DNA of 64,000 nucleotides, taken from Arthrobacter sp. Soil764 (GTDB lineage: Bacteria > Actinomycetota > Actinomycetes > Actinomycetales > Micrococcaceae). The notes under the pieces were generated by a model, which was not told the origin of the DNA, made no database searches, and was given only the letters and a program-made list of their open reading frames with translations. Made by a program: the position numbers and the translations under genes. Below are positions 37,139 to 45,275 of this stretch, piece by piece (the stretch's first letter is position 1; each line of letters opens with the position of its first letter). The DNA is taken from positions 1 through 64,000 of the forward strand of contig NZ_LMSI01000007.1 of assembly GCF_001428075.1 (NCBI RefSeq), in the 5' to 3' direction.

Positions 37139-38944
37139 CTACTTGGCGTACTGCGGCATTCTGGCCGGCTGGCCGGTCGAAGGCTGGACGTTGTAGGTCC
37201 GCAGCGCCTGGCTCATGACGGACCGGAAAACCGGCCCGTTGGTAATGCCGTAGATGCTGCCCTTCGGCCGCTGGAGGACCACCTCCACAATAAACCGCGG
37301 ATCATCCATCGGCGCCATTCCCACAATGGAGGCCGTGTACCCGCAGTAGCCGGACTTGCCGTCGTCGCAGGGTGATTCGGATGTCCCGGTCTTGGCTCCC
37401 ACGCGGTACCCGTCGATCCCTGCGTCCTTGATCTCGCCTTCGGTGACGGCGCTTTCCAGGATGTCCTGGACCTGCTGGGCCGTGCCTTCGGAGACAATTT
37501 GGCGCGACGGCTGGGCGGGAACTTTCTCCTCGGTACCGTCAGGGGAAATGTACGAATCGATCAGCCGCGGCTGGAGCATGACGCCGTTGTTGGCGATGCT
37601 CTGGTAGGCACGGACCGTCTGGAGCGTGGACTGGGAAACGCCCTGCCCGAACAGGACGGTGTACTGCTGGCGTCCGTCCCACTGGTCCGGGGGCGTGAGG
37701 ATGCCCGCTGCCGTGGCGGGCAGCCCGACGTCCGGAGCCTCGCCGATCCCGAACTTCTTCAGCCAGTCGTACCGCTGCTCCTTGCTGAGCCGCTGCCCCG
37801 CCATGACCGTTCCGGTATTCATGGAATAGCCGATGATGCCCGCCAGCGTCCGTTCCTCCGTGCCGTGGGCAAACGCGTCACTGAAGGTCTGGCCGTCCAC
37901 GGTGTAGGTGGGCGGAATGGTGAAGTGGTCCAGGGGGCTGGCAAGTCCTTCATCGATCACGGCCGCCGCCGTCATCATCTTCTCCACCGAACCGGGCTCA
38001 TAAGCCGCGGTTACGGACCGGACGCCACGGTCCTTGGCTGCCACCAGGCCGGGGTTGTTTGGGTCCGGGGAGTTGGTGTCGGCCAGGGCAAGCAGGTTCC
38101 CGGTCTTGGCGTCCATCACGATGATGACGCCCCATTCGGCACTGAGTTTGTCCGCCTGGCTCTGGACTGCCTGCTGCGCAAAATACTGAAGATCGGAGTT
38201 GAGCGTGAGCTTGACGTCCTTGCCGTTCTGCGGCGGGGTCAGCTCGTCCAGGCCCACCGGGATGCGGAGCCCGTCCGCGCCGATCTCGAACAGGCGCTTG
38301 CCGTCCTTGCCCTTGAGTTGGTCGTCCTGCGTCTGCTCGATCCCGGCCAGGCCCGTGGTGCCGTCCTGCAGAAAGCCGACAACTCCGCCTGCCACGGCAC
38401 CGTTCGGGTAGACGCGTTTGCTCACACCCTCGGCGACAATGCCGGGAACCTGAAGCTTGGAAATGCGGTCCTCGACGTCGGGCTTTACGTCCTTGGCCAC
38501 AATGTAATAGGGCTGTTCCCCTGTCACCGCGTCACGGACGGCATTGGTGTCCATGCCAAGCGCGGCGGCAAGTTCGGAGATTGCCTGGTCGCGGCTGACA
38601 TCCACCAGCTTGTCGTGGCCGTCGGCCTGGGGCTCGAGCCTCTTGTAGGCCTCAGTTTTCGTGTTGACACGCTGGTCAACCACGATGTTGTAGCGGATCA
38701 CGCTGTTGGCCAGGACGGTGCCGCGGGAGTCCAGGATACTGCCCCGCTCAGCCGGAAGGATCGCCGAGGTCATCCGGCTGTTCAGTGCCGCCTCGGCCAT
38801 GCCGCCGACGTCGAGCCCCTGGACCAGGAAGAGCTTCCCGCCCACCACCAGCAGGAGCGTGAGCATGACGCCCAGCCCCAGGCGCAAGCGCTTGGTGGCG
38901 TTCGGTGCCTTGCTTTTTCCTGCCTTGCCGGTCGTCTCCGCCAC
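37139..38944 (-). CDS. ftsI: Penicillin-binding protein, class B (septal transpeptidase)
   Basis: 601 residues from GTG 38944, preceded by AAGGAA. One N-terminal transmembrane anchor (LGLGVMLTLLLVVGGKLFLV) precedes the dimerisation domain (PAERGSILDSRGTVLANS) and the transpeptidase domain. The catalytic serine is Ser319 in EPGSVEKMM; the SxN motif is YSMNTG and the KTG motif AKTGTSE contains Lys518. It cross-links peptidoglycan at the septum with FtsW. No PASTA domains are present. Confidence 0.96.
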   Translation of the reverse strand: MAETTGKAGKSKAPNATKRLRLGLGVMLTLLLVVGGKLFLVQGLDVGGMAEAALNSRMTSAILPAERGSILDSRGTVLANSVIRYNIVVDQRVNTKTEAYKRLEPQADGHDKLVDVSRDQAISELAAALGMDTNAVRDAVTGEQPYYIVAKDVKPDVEDRISKLQVPGIVAEGVSKRVYPNGAVAGGVVGFLQDGTTGLAGIEQTQDDQLKGKDGKRLFEIGADGLRIPVGLDELTPPQNGKDVKLTLNSDLQYFAQQAVQSQADKLSAEWGVIIVMDAKTGNLLALADTNSPDPNNPGLVAAKDRGVRSVTAAYEPGSVEKMMTAAAVIDEGLASPLDHFTIPPTYTVDGQTFSDAFAHGTEERTLAGIIGYSMNTGTVMAGQRLSKEQRYDWLKKFGIGEAPDVGLPATAAGILTPPDQWDGRQQYTVLFGQGVSQSTLQTVRAYQSIANNGVMLQPRLIDSYISPDGTEEKVPAQPSRQIVSEGTAQQVQDILESAVTEGEIKDAGIDGYRVGAKTGTSESPCDDGKSGYCGYTASIVGMAPMDDPRFIVEVVLQRPKGSIYGITNGPVFRSVMSQALRTYNVQPSTGQPARMPQYAK

Positions 38945-38992
38945 CGTGATATTCCTTGCTGCTCGACGCTGCTGCCTGTCCTGCCTGCTGGC

Positions 38993-39739
38993 CTACTGTC
39001 CGGGGACCTTCTGCTGGGGTGCCGGGACGGAGCCGCCGTGAAGCTCGGGGGCCGGAGCGGCTGCGGCGGCCTGGGCGGCAGCCGCCTGGGCAGCATCCGC
39101 GGAGGGAGCGGCGGCAGGAGCCTTGCCGGCATCCGGCGTCGTGGCCTTATCCGCCGCCGCGTCCTTGGACTGTCCATCCTTGGACTTTGGATCCTTGGAC
39201 TTGGCATCCTTGGAGTTCGCATCCTTTGAATCTGCGCTCTGGGACGCGGGCGGCACAATCAGCTGGCCTGCCACTGCCGGCGACGGAATGACGGCTCCTG
39301 ATGCTGCGCCCTTGACCGCCGGGGTCGCTTTCCCGGTCACTGACAGCGTGGACAGGTCAATTTGGCCCTTGACGGTGGATGCCACCATTCCCAGTTCGGT
39401 GGCCTTGGCTGCCAGGTTCTGCGGGGCCTCGAAGCTCTGCACCTGCTGGGTGAGATCCTGGTTCGACTTGGTCAGTGTGCTCTGCTTGGCACGCAGCTCC
39501 ACCAACTGGTACTGCGCCGTGGACACCGAGATATTCAGGACCAGCACCGCCATCAACGCTACTGCGAGCATGGCGAAGCACAGGACCACGAACGGCGCCC
39601 GGCGCTTTCGCGGCGCCGTGCGGACCACGGAAAGCGGGGTGCGGCCCTTCCGGCCCCCGGCCTGTTCAGCCGCACGCCTGGTGTCGGCCGCCGAACTGCC
39701 GGAGACAACGGGAAAGTTCTTGACGGCGGCGGTGCTCAT
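38993..39739 (-). CDS. FtsL-like bitopic protein with long repetitive tail
   Basis: 248 residues from ATG 39739, preceded by AGGAG and overlapping the rsmH stop as ATGA. A basic cytoplasmic region of about 50 residues leads to one transmembrane helix ([20 protein letters not shown]). A short coiled coil follows ([20 protein letters not shown]), then [16 protein letters not shown]. That layout and the slot between rsmH and ftsI fit FtsL, which bridges FtsB/FtsQ to FtsW/FtsI. The last roughly 110 residues are unusual: SKDx repeats then Ala/Pro-rich sequence. The call rests on layout and position, not sequence identity. Confidence 0.8.
   Translation of the reverse strand: MSTAAVKNFPVVSGSSAADTRRAAEQAGGRKGRTPLSVVRTAPRKRRAPFVVLCFAMLAVALMAVLVLNISVSTAQYQLVELRAKQSTLTKSNQDLTQQVQSFEAPQNLAAKATELGMVASTVKGQIDLSTLSVTGKATPAVKGAASGAVIPSPAVAGQLIVPPASQSADSKDANSKDAKSKDPKSKDGQSKDAAADKATTPDAGKAPAAAPSADAAQAAAAQAAAAAPAPELHGGSVPAPQQKVPGQ
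39162..39236 (-). repeat. Five 15-bp tandem repeats inside the FtsL-like gene
   Basis: Five units close to TCCTTGGACTTTGGA on the plus strand, in frame, encode the SKDA/SKDP/SKDG repeats of the tail. The last unit is the most diverged. Confidence 0.8.
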
Positions 39740-40728
39740 GCAGCTCTCCTGGCTCTGATACGTTCTGCCGCGCGAAGCCTGGCGGAGGCAGCGCGCGGAT
39801 TTTCGGCGATTTCGACGGCGGTGGGCACCTCGGTGCCCTTGGTCAAGGTCTTGAGTTCGGGTTTGTGCTCTTCCAGCTCAACGGGGAAGCCAAGCGGAGC
39901 AGAAGACTTGGAGCGGGCCTGGAAAACGCCTTTGACAATCTTGTCTTCCAGCGAGTGGTAGGACATGACCACGATGCGGCCGCCGAGGGCCAGGGAAGCG
40001 ACTGCAGCGGGAACGGCACGTTCCAGGACGTCGAGTTCCTCGTTGACCTCGATCCTCAGGGCCTGGAAAGTCCGCTTGGCAGGATGTCCACCGGACTTCG
40101 CCGCGGAGGCGGGAACCACGAAACGGATCTGCTCCACCAGTTCGCCCGTGGTGGTGAATGGTTTGACGGCACGTGCCGCGACGATCCTGTTGGCGATCCG
40201 GCCAGCGAACTTTTCCTCGCCCCATTTGCGGATGATCCGGACCAGGTCCTCTTCACTGTAAGTGTTGACCACGTCCGCTGCAGTCTGGCCCCGGCTGGTA
40301 TCCATGCGCATGTCCAGAGGCGCATCAAAAGAGTAGGCGAAACCGCGCCCACGCTCATCCAGCTGCAGGGACGAAACACCCAGGTCCATCAGGATTCCGT
40401 GGACTTCAGGTACACCGAGGTCTTCCAGGACGTCCTGGATTTCGTCGTACACGGCGTGGACCAGGTCAGTCCGCGCGGCGAACGGAGCGAGCCGCTCTCC
40501 CGCCAGGGCCAGTGCTTCCTCATCACGGTCAATGCCGATGAGGTGGAGGTCGGGGAAGCGCTGGAGCATTGCCTCGGAGTGACCGCCCATGCCCAGGGTT
40601 GCATCAATGGCAATGGGGGTCTCACCGCGCAGTCTTGCTGCTTCGAATCCCGGTGCCAACAAATTGATGCACCGGTCGCGAAGGACCGGCACATGGCGTT
40701 CGGACGTGGGCTTGGGTTGATCGGTCAT
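39736..40728 (-). CDS. rsmH: 16S rRNA (cytosine-1402-N4)-methyltransferase
   Basis: 330 residues from ATG 40728, preceded by AAAGGACC; an upstream in-frame start at 40863 gives an implausible leader. [13 protein letters not shown], then the SAM-binding motif [16 protein letters not shown] and [14 protein letters not shown], are typical. [30 protein letters not shown] contains the catalytic region, cited here as [11 protein letters not shown]. The modification fine-tunes the ribosomal P site. It is the second gene of the cluster, after mraZ. Confidence 0.97.
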   Translation of the reverse strand: MTDQPKPTSERHVPVLRDRCINLLAPGFEAARLRGETPIAIDATLGMGGHSEAMLQRFPDLHLIGIDRDEEALALAGERLAPFAARTDLVHAVYDEIQDVLEDLGVPEVHGILMDLGVSSLQLDERGRGFAYSFDAPLDMRMDTSRGQTAADVVNTYSEEDLVRIIRKWGEEKFAGRIANRIVAARAVKPFTTTGELVEQIRFVVPASAAKSGGHPAKRTFQALRIEVNEELDVLERAVPAAVASLALGGRIVVMSYHSLEDKIVKGVFQARSKSSAPLGFPVELEEHKPELKTLTKGTEVPTAVEIAENPRAASARLRAAERIRARRAA

Positions 40729-40895
40729 GCCTGGTCCTTTCCCGCCATCGTTGTCACCTGCTGTTCCTTGGACCAGATCCCCATCCGCGCCTACCGTTCC
40801 GCCCGCCTGGCTCCGGGGAAGGTGAGCCAGGTTGGCAGCCGATGGGCCGGCTGGAGATCTCATCCAAGAAACCCCCTGCTGCCCCGCTCCGGAAT

Positions 40896-41324
40896 TCAGA
40901 GAATGCCCGGAATGGGATCGTCAGTTTCGGAGAAGGCTGTTTCCTTCTCCGCGAGGTATTCATTCCAAGCCTGGGCGTCCCAGATCTCGGCGCGGGTACC
41001 GGCGCCGATAACGGCAAGTTCCCTTCCGAGTCCTGCATACTCCCGGAGCGCCGGTGGAATGGTCACGCGCCCCTGCTTGTCAGGTACCTCGTCCGAGGCT
41101 CCAGAGAGAAATACGCGGATATAGTCACGCGCCTGCTTGGAGGAGATTGGTGCCTCCCGCATCTGCTCGTGGACCCGTGCAAATTCCTTCTCGCTGAAGA
41201 CGTAGATGCAACGTTCCTGGCCCCTTGTGAGCACCAGACCGCTGGCAAGCTCCTCACGGAACTTGGCGGGGAGAATGATCCGGCCCTTTTCATCCAGACG
41301 CGGCGAGTGAGTGCCCAGAAACAC
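40896..41324 (-). CDS. mraZ: Transcriptional regulator MraZ
   Basis: 142 residues from GTG 41324. Two tandem AbrB-like/SpoVT domains are visible: [21 protein letters not shown] and, near residue 80, [17 protein letters not shown]. The DxKGR/DxQGR pair is the family hallmark. MraZ forms ring-shaped oligomers and represses its own cell-division operon by binding repeated GTGGR boxes. Three such boxes overlap the likely promoter upstream. It heads the cluster; a 167-bp gap precedes rsmH. Confidence 0.97.
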   Translation of the reverse strand: MFLGTHSPRLDEKGRIILPAKFREELASGLVLTRGQERCIYVFSEKEFARVHEQMREAPISSKQARDYIRVFLSGASDEVPDKQGRVTIPPALREYAGLGRELAVIGAGTRAEIWDAQAWNEYLAEKETAFSETDDPIPGIL

Positions 41325-41390
41325 TGGCCCACCGCCTGTCCGCCGTCAGGAACTGCACATCCCCTATGTTGCAACCACCCTCTTATGTCC

Positions 41391-41421
41391 TCCACATTAC
41401 TCCACTTTCCCCCACAGTCAA
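41391..41421 (-). promoter_or_regulatory. mraZ promoter with three phased MraZ boxes
   Basis: On the minus strand TTGACT (41421-41416), a 16-bp spacer and TAATGT (41399-41394) form a promoter. Boxes GTGGG, GTGGA and GTGGA start exactly 10 nt apart (41415-41411, 41405-41401, 41395-41391), so one face of the helix across the spacer and -10 is marked. Confidence 0.75.
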
Positions 41422-41488
41422 CGCAGAACGTGCCGTGTACGGGACGGACTATGGGAAAAGACCCTCGAAATGGCGGGGATTTAGGGCG

Positions 41489-41503
41489 GTGGTGGAAAGT
41501 GGA
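41489..41503 (+). promoter_or_regulatory. Second, inverted MraZ-box pair
   Basis: GTGGT (41489-41493) and GTGGA (41499-41503) are 10 nt apart on the plus strand. The stretch 41489-41504 matches the mraZ operator (minus strand, 41415-41400) at 15 of 16 positions in the opposite orientation, 73 bp away. No clear -35/-10 accompanies it. Confidence 0.5.
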
Positions 41504-41567
41504 GGACTTTTCGCATGAAGTGGGCAAGCCGCTGCCATGGATGCGTTACGAGGCAGGCTTGGAATAG
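41499..41567 (+). other. Possible 22-residue small ORF between mraZ and the DUF3040 gene
   Basis: From GTG 41499 the frame reads MEDFSHEVGKPLPWMRYEAG, then LE and a TAG at 41565-41567, followed 10 nt later by a perfect 15-bp terminator hairpin. The composition is natural for a peptide, but there is no clear ribosome binding site and the GTG is itself part of an MraZ box. It may be a chance frame. The remainder of the 345-bp gap (41325-41669) holds the mraZ promoter, the leader of mraZ (about 65 nt) and the hairpin. Confidence 0.25.
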
Positions 41568-41576
41568 CCCCTTAAA

Positions 41577-41610
41577 CACGAAAAGACCCGCCGTAGCGGG
41601 TCTTTTCGTG
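41577..41610. terminator. Terminator between the DUF3040 gene and mraZ
   Basis: CACGAAAAGACCCGC (41577-41591) pairs perfectly with GCGGGTCTTTTCGTG (41596-41610) around CGTA. It would stop minus-strand DUF3040 transcripts before mraZ and could also end a plus-strand transcript from 41.5 kb. Confidence 0.85.
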
Positions 41611-41669
41611 CCATCCCCTTCTGTCAGGGGAGCGAAGTGGAGGAGCCTGGCACCCGGGGTCCTTACTGC

Positions 41670-42041
41670 TTACGGCTCACCCCGGCGGCGCTCGTCCCAG
41701 CGCTCTTCAAGGTTGCTCATGAACGAACTCCGTTGCTTGCCGGGTTTCCCCCCTCCGGCCTTGGCCCCGCCCGTTCCGCGGGAACTGCGCATGGTGGCGA
41801 AGTAGACTCCCCCGCCCATCACCACGAAGCCCAGCACGCCGACAAAAATGTTCTGGAGCGTGACACCGACCAGCAGCAGGAAGACGCCGGCAAGGGCGCA
41901 GAGGACCCCAATAACCACATGCCTCGTGGACCAGGAACGTCCCGGGTCGGAACCCATTGAGTTCGCGAACTTCGGGTCGTCCTCGTGAAGCTGCTTTTCA
42001 AGCTGCTCAAGCAGCTTCTGTTCGTGCTCCGACAGCGGCAT
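41670..42041 (-). CDS. DUF3040 family membrane protein
   Basis: 123 residues from ATG 42041, preceded by AAGGAGG; the longer frame from 42194 is rejected. MPLSEHEQKLLEQLEKQL, then DDPKFANSM, is the N-terminal signature of the actinobacterial DUF3040 family. Two transmembrane helices follow (VVIGVLCALAGVFLLLVGV and IFVGVLGFVVMGGGVYFA), then a basic tail. The family lies next to mraZ and the division cluster in many actinobacteria; its function is unknown. Confidence 0.92.
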   Translation of the reverse strand: MPLSEHEQKLLEQLEKQLHEDDPKFANSMGSDPGRSWSTRHVVIGVLCALAGVFLLLVGVTLQNIFVGVLGFVVMGGGVYFATMRSSRGTGGAKAGGGKPGKQRSSFMSNLEERWDERRRGEP

Positions 42042-42196
42042 CACGACCTCCTTTTGTAGGCCAACGTCCGGGCTGATCCCAGCCACTACTTCTACACCGT
42101 TGAAACGCCTGCTGTTGCTGGAAAGTTCCCGCCTCGCCGACAGTGGCCAAAACAGGAATGCAGCATGCGTTCGCGGGAGCGGGAGCATGTCCAAGA

Positions 42197-42293
42197 GGGT
42201 CCGGCAGTAAGTCCATTCACTCGAAAACTATGTATCTATAAGGATAGATTGTTGAGGCCTGATCTGAAAGACGGCAATGACTTTGCCGGACCC
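42197..42293. repeat. 97-nt element bounded by inverted repeats
   Basis: GGGTCCGGCA (42197-42206) and TGCCGGACCC (42284-42293) are perfect inverted arms. The match continues inward as AAGTC/GACTT with a 2-nt bulge. The interior is unusually AT-rich and contains a second inverted repeat, ATCTAT-AAGG-ATAGAT (42234-42249). It fills most of the dinB–DUF3040 gap (42042-42294). Confidence 0.6.
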
Positions 42294-42294
42294 C

Positions 42295-43527
42295 TTAGGC
42301 GGGCCGCTGCGAACCGTCTACCGGCCGGTTTTCCTGCTCCATCAGGCGGGCGGGCAGGACGGACTTGCTGCCGAATTTGCGCGCCACCTCGTCCAGTGCC
42401 TGTTCAGCTGCCCGCCAGTTCTCTTCCCTGCGGTCAATGCTTAGCTGGAGCGAGGTGCGGGCCGCTTCCTCCAGCTGCTCAGCCCTGACCCCCACCAGCC
42501 GCACAGCCATGGGCCGGGTCCCCACCGACTCCAGGAGCTGGAGTGCCACCGCATAGACCAGCTGGGCACTATCCACCGGCGTCTGGACCGTCCTGCTGCG
42601 CGTGATGGTGGAAAAGTCGGCGAAACGCAGCTTCAGCGCTACGGTCCGGGCCACCATTCCGGAGCTCCGGAGGCGGGTGGCGGTGCGGTGGGAGAGCCGC
42701 AGCAGTTCCCGGCGAAGGAGGGCATCATCAGTGGTGTCCACCGCAAAGGTCTCTTCGGCACCAATGCTCTTTTCCAGGCGCACCGGGGTAACGGGACGGG
42801 GATCGATTCCCCAGGCAAGCTGGTGCACGTGTTCGCCGGTGGCGCCAAGGACCTTTTTCAAGGAGGACACGGGGGTCGCCGCCACGTCCGCCACAGTCCT
42901 GATCCCCATCTTCGCGAGAACCTCCCCGGTCTTGGCGCCAACGCCCCAGAGGGCACCTACCGGGAGGCTGTGAAGGTATGGAACGGTTTCGTCCGGGCCG
43001 ATGAGCAGCAGGCCGTCGGGCTTGCACCGCGTGGAGGCGATCTTCGCCACGAACTTGGTTTCCGCGATCCCCACCGATGCGGTAATGCCAAGTTCAGCTG
43101 CCACCCGCCGGCGGATGAGCTCACCGATTCCCCTGGGCGGCCCCAGACGCCGCAGTGCTCCGGTAACGTCAAGGAAAGCCTCGTCAACGCTGAGCGGCTC
43201 GACGAGGCCGGTAACGGACTCAAAGATGGCCATCAGTTGCCCGGACACCTCGTAGTACAGCTTGTGCCGGGGTTCAATGACCACCGCCTGTGGGCACATC
43301 CGCATTGCCACAGCCATGGGCATTGCCGATTTGACGCCAAAGGCGCGGGCCTCGTAGGACCCCGAGAGGACCACCGAACGCTCCCCGGGGAAGCCGACAA
43401 TGACGGGCTTGCCGCGGAGCTCCGGGCGCGTCCGGAGCTCCACCGAAACGAAGAAAGCATCCATGTCCACATGCATGATGCACGTGGGCCTGCGGCCCGG
43501 AGGGCGCGCGGCGGATGGCTGGTTCAT
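42295..43527 (-). CDS. dinB: DNA polymerase IV (Y family)
   Basis: 410 residues from ATG 43527; a GTG at 43542 would add five. It is an error-prone polymerase for translesion synthesis. The catalytic motifs are CIMHVDMDAFFVSVE (first metal aspartates) and VEPLSVDEAFLDVTG (second pair with glutamate). SGSYEARAFGVKSAMPM is the fingers region, and SVGIAETKFVAKIAS leads to the HhH thumb. No beta-clamp motif is obvious by eye in the C-terminal tail. No LexA-type box was seen upstream. Confidence 0.95.
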   Translation of the reverse strand: MNQPSAARPPGRRPTCIMHVDMDAFFVSVELRTRPELRGKPVIVGFPGERSVVLSGSYEARAFGVKSAMPMAVAMRMCPQAVVIEPRHKLYYEVSGQLMAIFESVTGLVEPLSVDEAFLDVTGALRRLGPPRGIGELIRRRVAAELGITASVGIAETKFVAKIASTRCKPDGLLLIGPDETVPYLHSLPVGALWGVGAKTGEVLAKMGIRTVADVAATPVSSLKKVLGATGEHVHQLAWGIDPRPVTPVRLEKSIGAEETFAVDTTDDALLRRELLRLSHRTATRLRSSGMVARTVALKLRFADFSTITRSRTVQTPVDSAQLVYAVALQLLESVGTRPMAVRLVGVRAEQLEEAARTSLQLSIDRREENWRAAEQALDEVARKFGSKSVLPARLMEQENRPVDGSQRPA

Positions 43528-43650
43528 ACCTGCGGGCCCCACAGATCCAATCCTATCGGTTCGCCGGGACTGCCCGGTTTGTCAGGACCGCAGGTCAGGC
43601 TGGCTAAACTGGAGGCTGGTTCCGCCAACAACACCAGGAGGAAAGTCTCT

Positions 43651-44175
43651 GTGACGGCTATTGGAAACTTCAAGCCGGCCGGCCTGGCCGCACTTGCCGC
43701 CATCGGGGCACTGACCCTGGCGGCATGCAGCCAGACCCCGTCCGGACAGGCAGAGCCAAATCCCTCCACGTCCGTTACTGCCACCCAATCCACCCTGACC
43801 GCCTCCCCCAGCCCGTCGCCGTCGCCCAACACCTCCGCAACAGTCGGAGCCGTGGTGGAAGGGTTCCCTCAGCAACTCCTGCCCCTGATGCCGGGGGCGA
43901 CCGTGGTATCCAGCAGCTTTGACAAAGCTAAAGCGCCTGCAACAGCCGCAATGGTGGGGAGCGTCAAGGCCCCCACGGCCTCCGTCCTGGACTTCTATTC
44001 AAAGACTCTGGAAGGCCAGGGTTTCAAGGCCGTTCCCGGCGACAAAGTGGGCGCAGTCGCTTCGAAGGATTTCGTCCGCGGTGACAACGAGACCGTCAAC
44101 CTCTCCGTGGTCGAGGCCGCCGGTGTTTCCACTTTCACCATCGGTGCCAACGTGGCAGTCGAGTCAGCCAAGTGA
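43651..44175 (+). CDS. Putative lipoprotein of unknown function
   Basis: 174 residues from GTG 43651, preceded by AGGAGG. A signal peptide ends in the lipobox LTLAAC with Cys26. A Ser/Thr/Pro-rich linker (residues 30-65) leads to a compact C-terminal domain (FPQQLLPLMPGATVVSSSFD, then LDFYSKTLEGQGFKAV). I do not recognise the family. The stop overlaps the start of the next gene as GTGA, so it is translationally coupled to a polyprenyl diphosphate synthase. Confidence 0.85.
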   Translation: MTAIGNFKPAGLAALAAIGALTLAACSQTPSGQAEPNPSTSVTATQSTLTASPSPSPSPNTSATVGAVVEGFPQQLLPLMPGATVVSSSFDKAKAPATAAMVGSVKAPTASVLDFYSKTLEGQGFKAVPGDKVGAVASKDFVRGDNETVNLSVVEAAGVSTFTIGANVAVESAK

Positions 44176-45266
44176 CCGCCGCGGAGCAGTTGCGGAATGA
44201 ACAGGCTGATTTCGTTGCGGGGGTTGCCGGCGAGCTGACCAGTTTCCTCACGGCACGACAGTCGGTCATGTCCGGCATTTCCCCGGACATTGAGCCCATC
44301 ATGGGCTCAATCTCGAACTTGGTGACGGGCGGCAAGCGCCTGCGTGCCCTGATGTGCTACTGGGGCTGGCGGGGCGCCGGCGGTGAGGCCGGGGCCAGCC
44401 AGGTGGTCACGGCCGGTGCAGCGCTTGAGCTGTTCCAGGCCGCCGCCCTGATCCACGACGACATCATCGACCGTTCGGACACCCGGCGGGGAGGCCCCAG
44501 CGTTCACCGCCGCTTCAGCCAGCTGCACACTTCCCAGGGGTGGGCACTGGACAGCGAACGGTTTGGCCAGGCGGCCGCCATCCTGGCGGGTGACCTTTGC
44601 CTGTCCTTCAGCGAAGAGGCGTTCACCGATATCGGCGAGCGGGCGGCATCCGGAAGCAGGGCCAGGCTGATCTTCAACCTGATGCGCGCCGAGGTCATGG
44701 CCGGTCAGTACCTGGACATCCTGGAAGAAGTGGCCGGTCCAGTCCGGGACCGCGCGGGTGCCGTCGGCAGGGCGCAGTCCATCATCAGGTTCAAGAGCGC
44801 CAAGTACTCCACGGAGCACCCACTGGCATTGGGCGGAGCCCTGGCCGGAGCGTCCAATGACCTGCTCCGCGGCTACTCCTCATTCGCCCTCCCCCTCGGC
44901 GAAGCGTTCCAGCTCCGCGACGACGTCCTGGGGGTATTTGGAGATCCGCTCACTACAGGCAAGCCGGCCGGCGACGATTTGCGTGAAGGGAAGCGGACCG
45001 TTCTGGTGGCCCTCGCACTGGACCAGGCTTCGCCGGAAGAGTCCGCCTTCATTGATGCCAGCCTCGGCAGGCCGGACCTGTCCGAATCCGACATCGTCGA
45101 AATCCGCCGGATTATCGAGGACTCAGGGGCACTGCAGGCCACCGAAGTCCTAATTAACGAATTCGGCGCGGCAGCATTTGATGCCCTGGACGGGCTTGAG
45201 TTGGAAGAATTGCCTAAGACTGCCCTGCGGAGGCTGGCTGAAGCGACCGTCAGCCGAGCCTCCTGA
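44172..45266 (+). CDS. Polyprenyl (geranylgeranyl-type) diphosphate synthase
   Basis: 364 residues from GTG 44172. It condenses isopentenyl diphosphate with allylic primers. The first aspartate-rich motif is ALIHDDIIDRSDTRRG (near residue 96); the second is FQLRDDVLGVFGDP (near residue 249). GGKRLRALM binds IPP. The residues just before the first motif (ELFQAAALI) are small, which suits a product longer than farnesyl diphosphate, but chain length cannot be fixed by eye. Gene order with an Rv2175c-like gene and a PASTA kinase parallels idsA2–Rv2175c–pknL in mycobacteria. Confidence 0.92.
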   Translation: MTAAEQLRNEQADFVAGVAGELTSFLTARQSVMSGISPDIEPIMGSISNLVTGGKRLRALMCYWGWRGAGGEAGASQVVTAGAALELFQAAALIHDDIIDRSDTRRGGPSVHRRFSQLHTSQGWALDSERFGQAAAILAGDLCLSFSEEAFTDIGERAASGSRARLIFNLMRAEVMAGQYLDILEEVAGPVRDRAGAVGRAQSIIRFKSAKYSTEHPLALGGALAGASNDLLRGYSSFALPLGEAFQLRDDVLGVFGDPLTTGKPAGDDLREGKRTVLVALALDQASPEESAFIDASLGRPDLSESDIVEIRRIIEDSGALQATEVLINEFGAAAFDALDGLELEELPKTALRRLAEATVSRAS

Positions 45267-45275
45267 TCCCGGCGG

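Noticed and set aside
41515..41805. 96-codon frame starting ATG 41515 after GGAGG
   Set aside because: It runs straight through the terminator hairpin and into the antisense of the DUF3040 gene, so it is not a credible gene.
43528..43650. LexA box before dinB
   Set aside because: No TCGAAC-N4-GTTCGA-like sequence is present in the dinB–lipoprotein gap.
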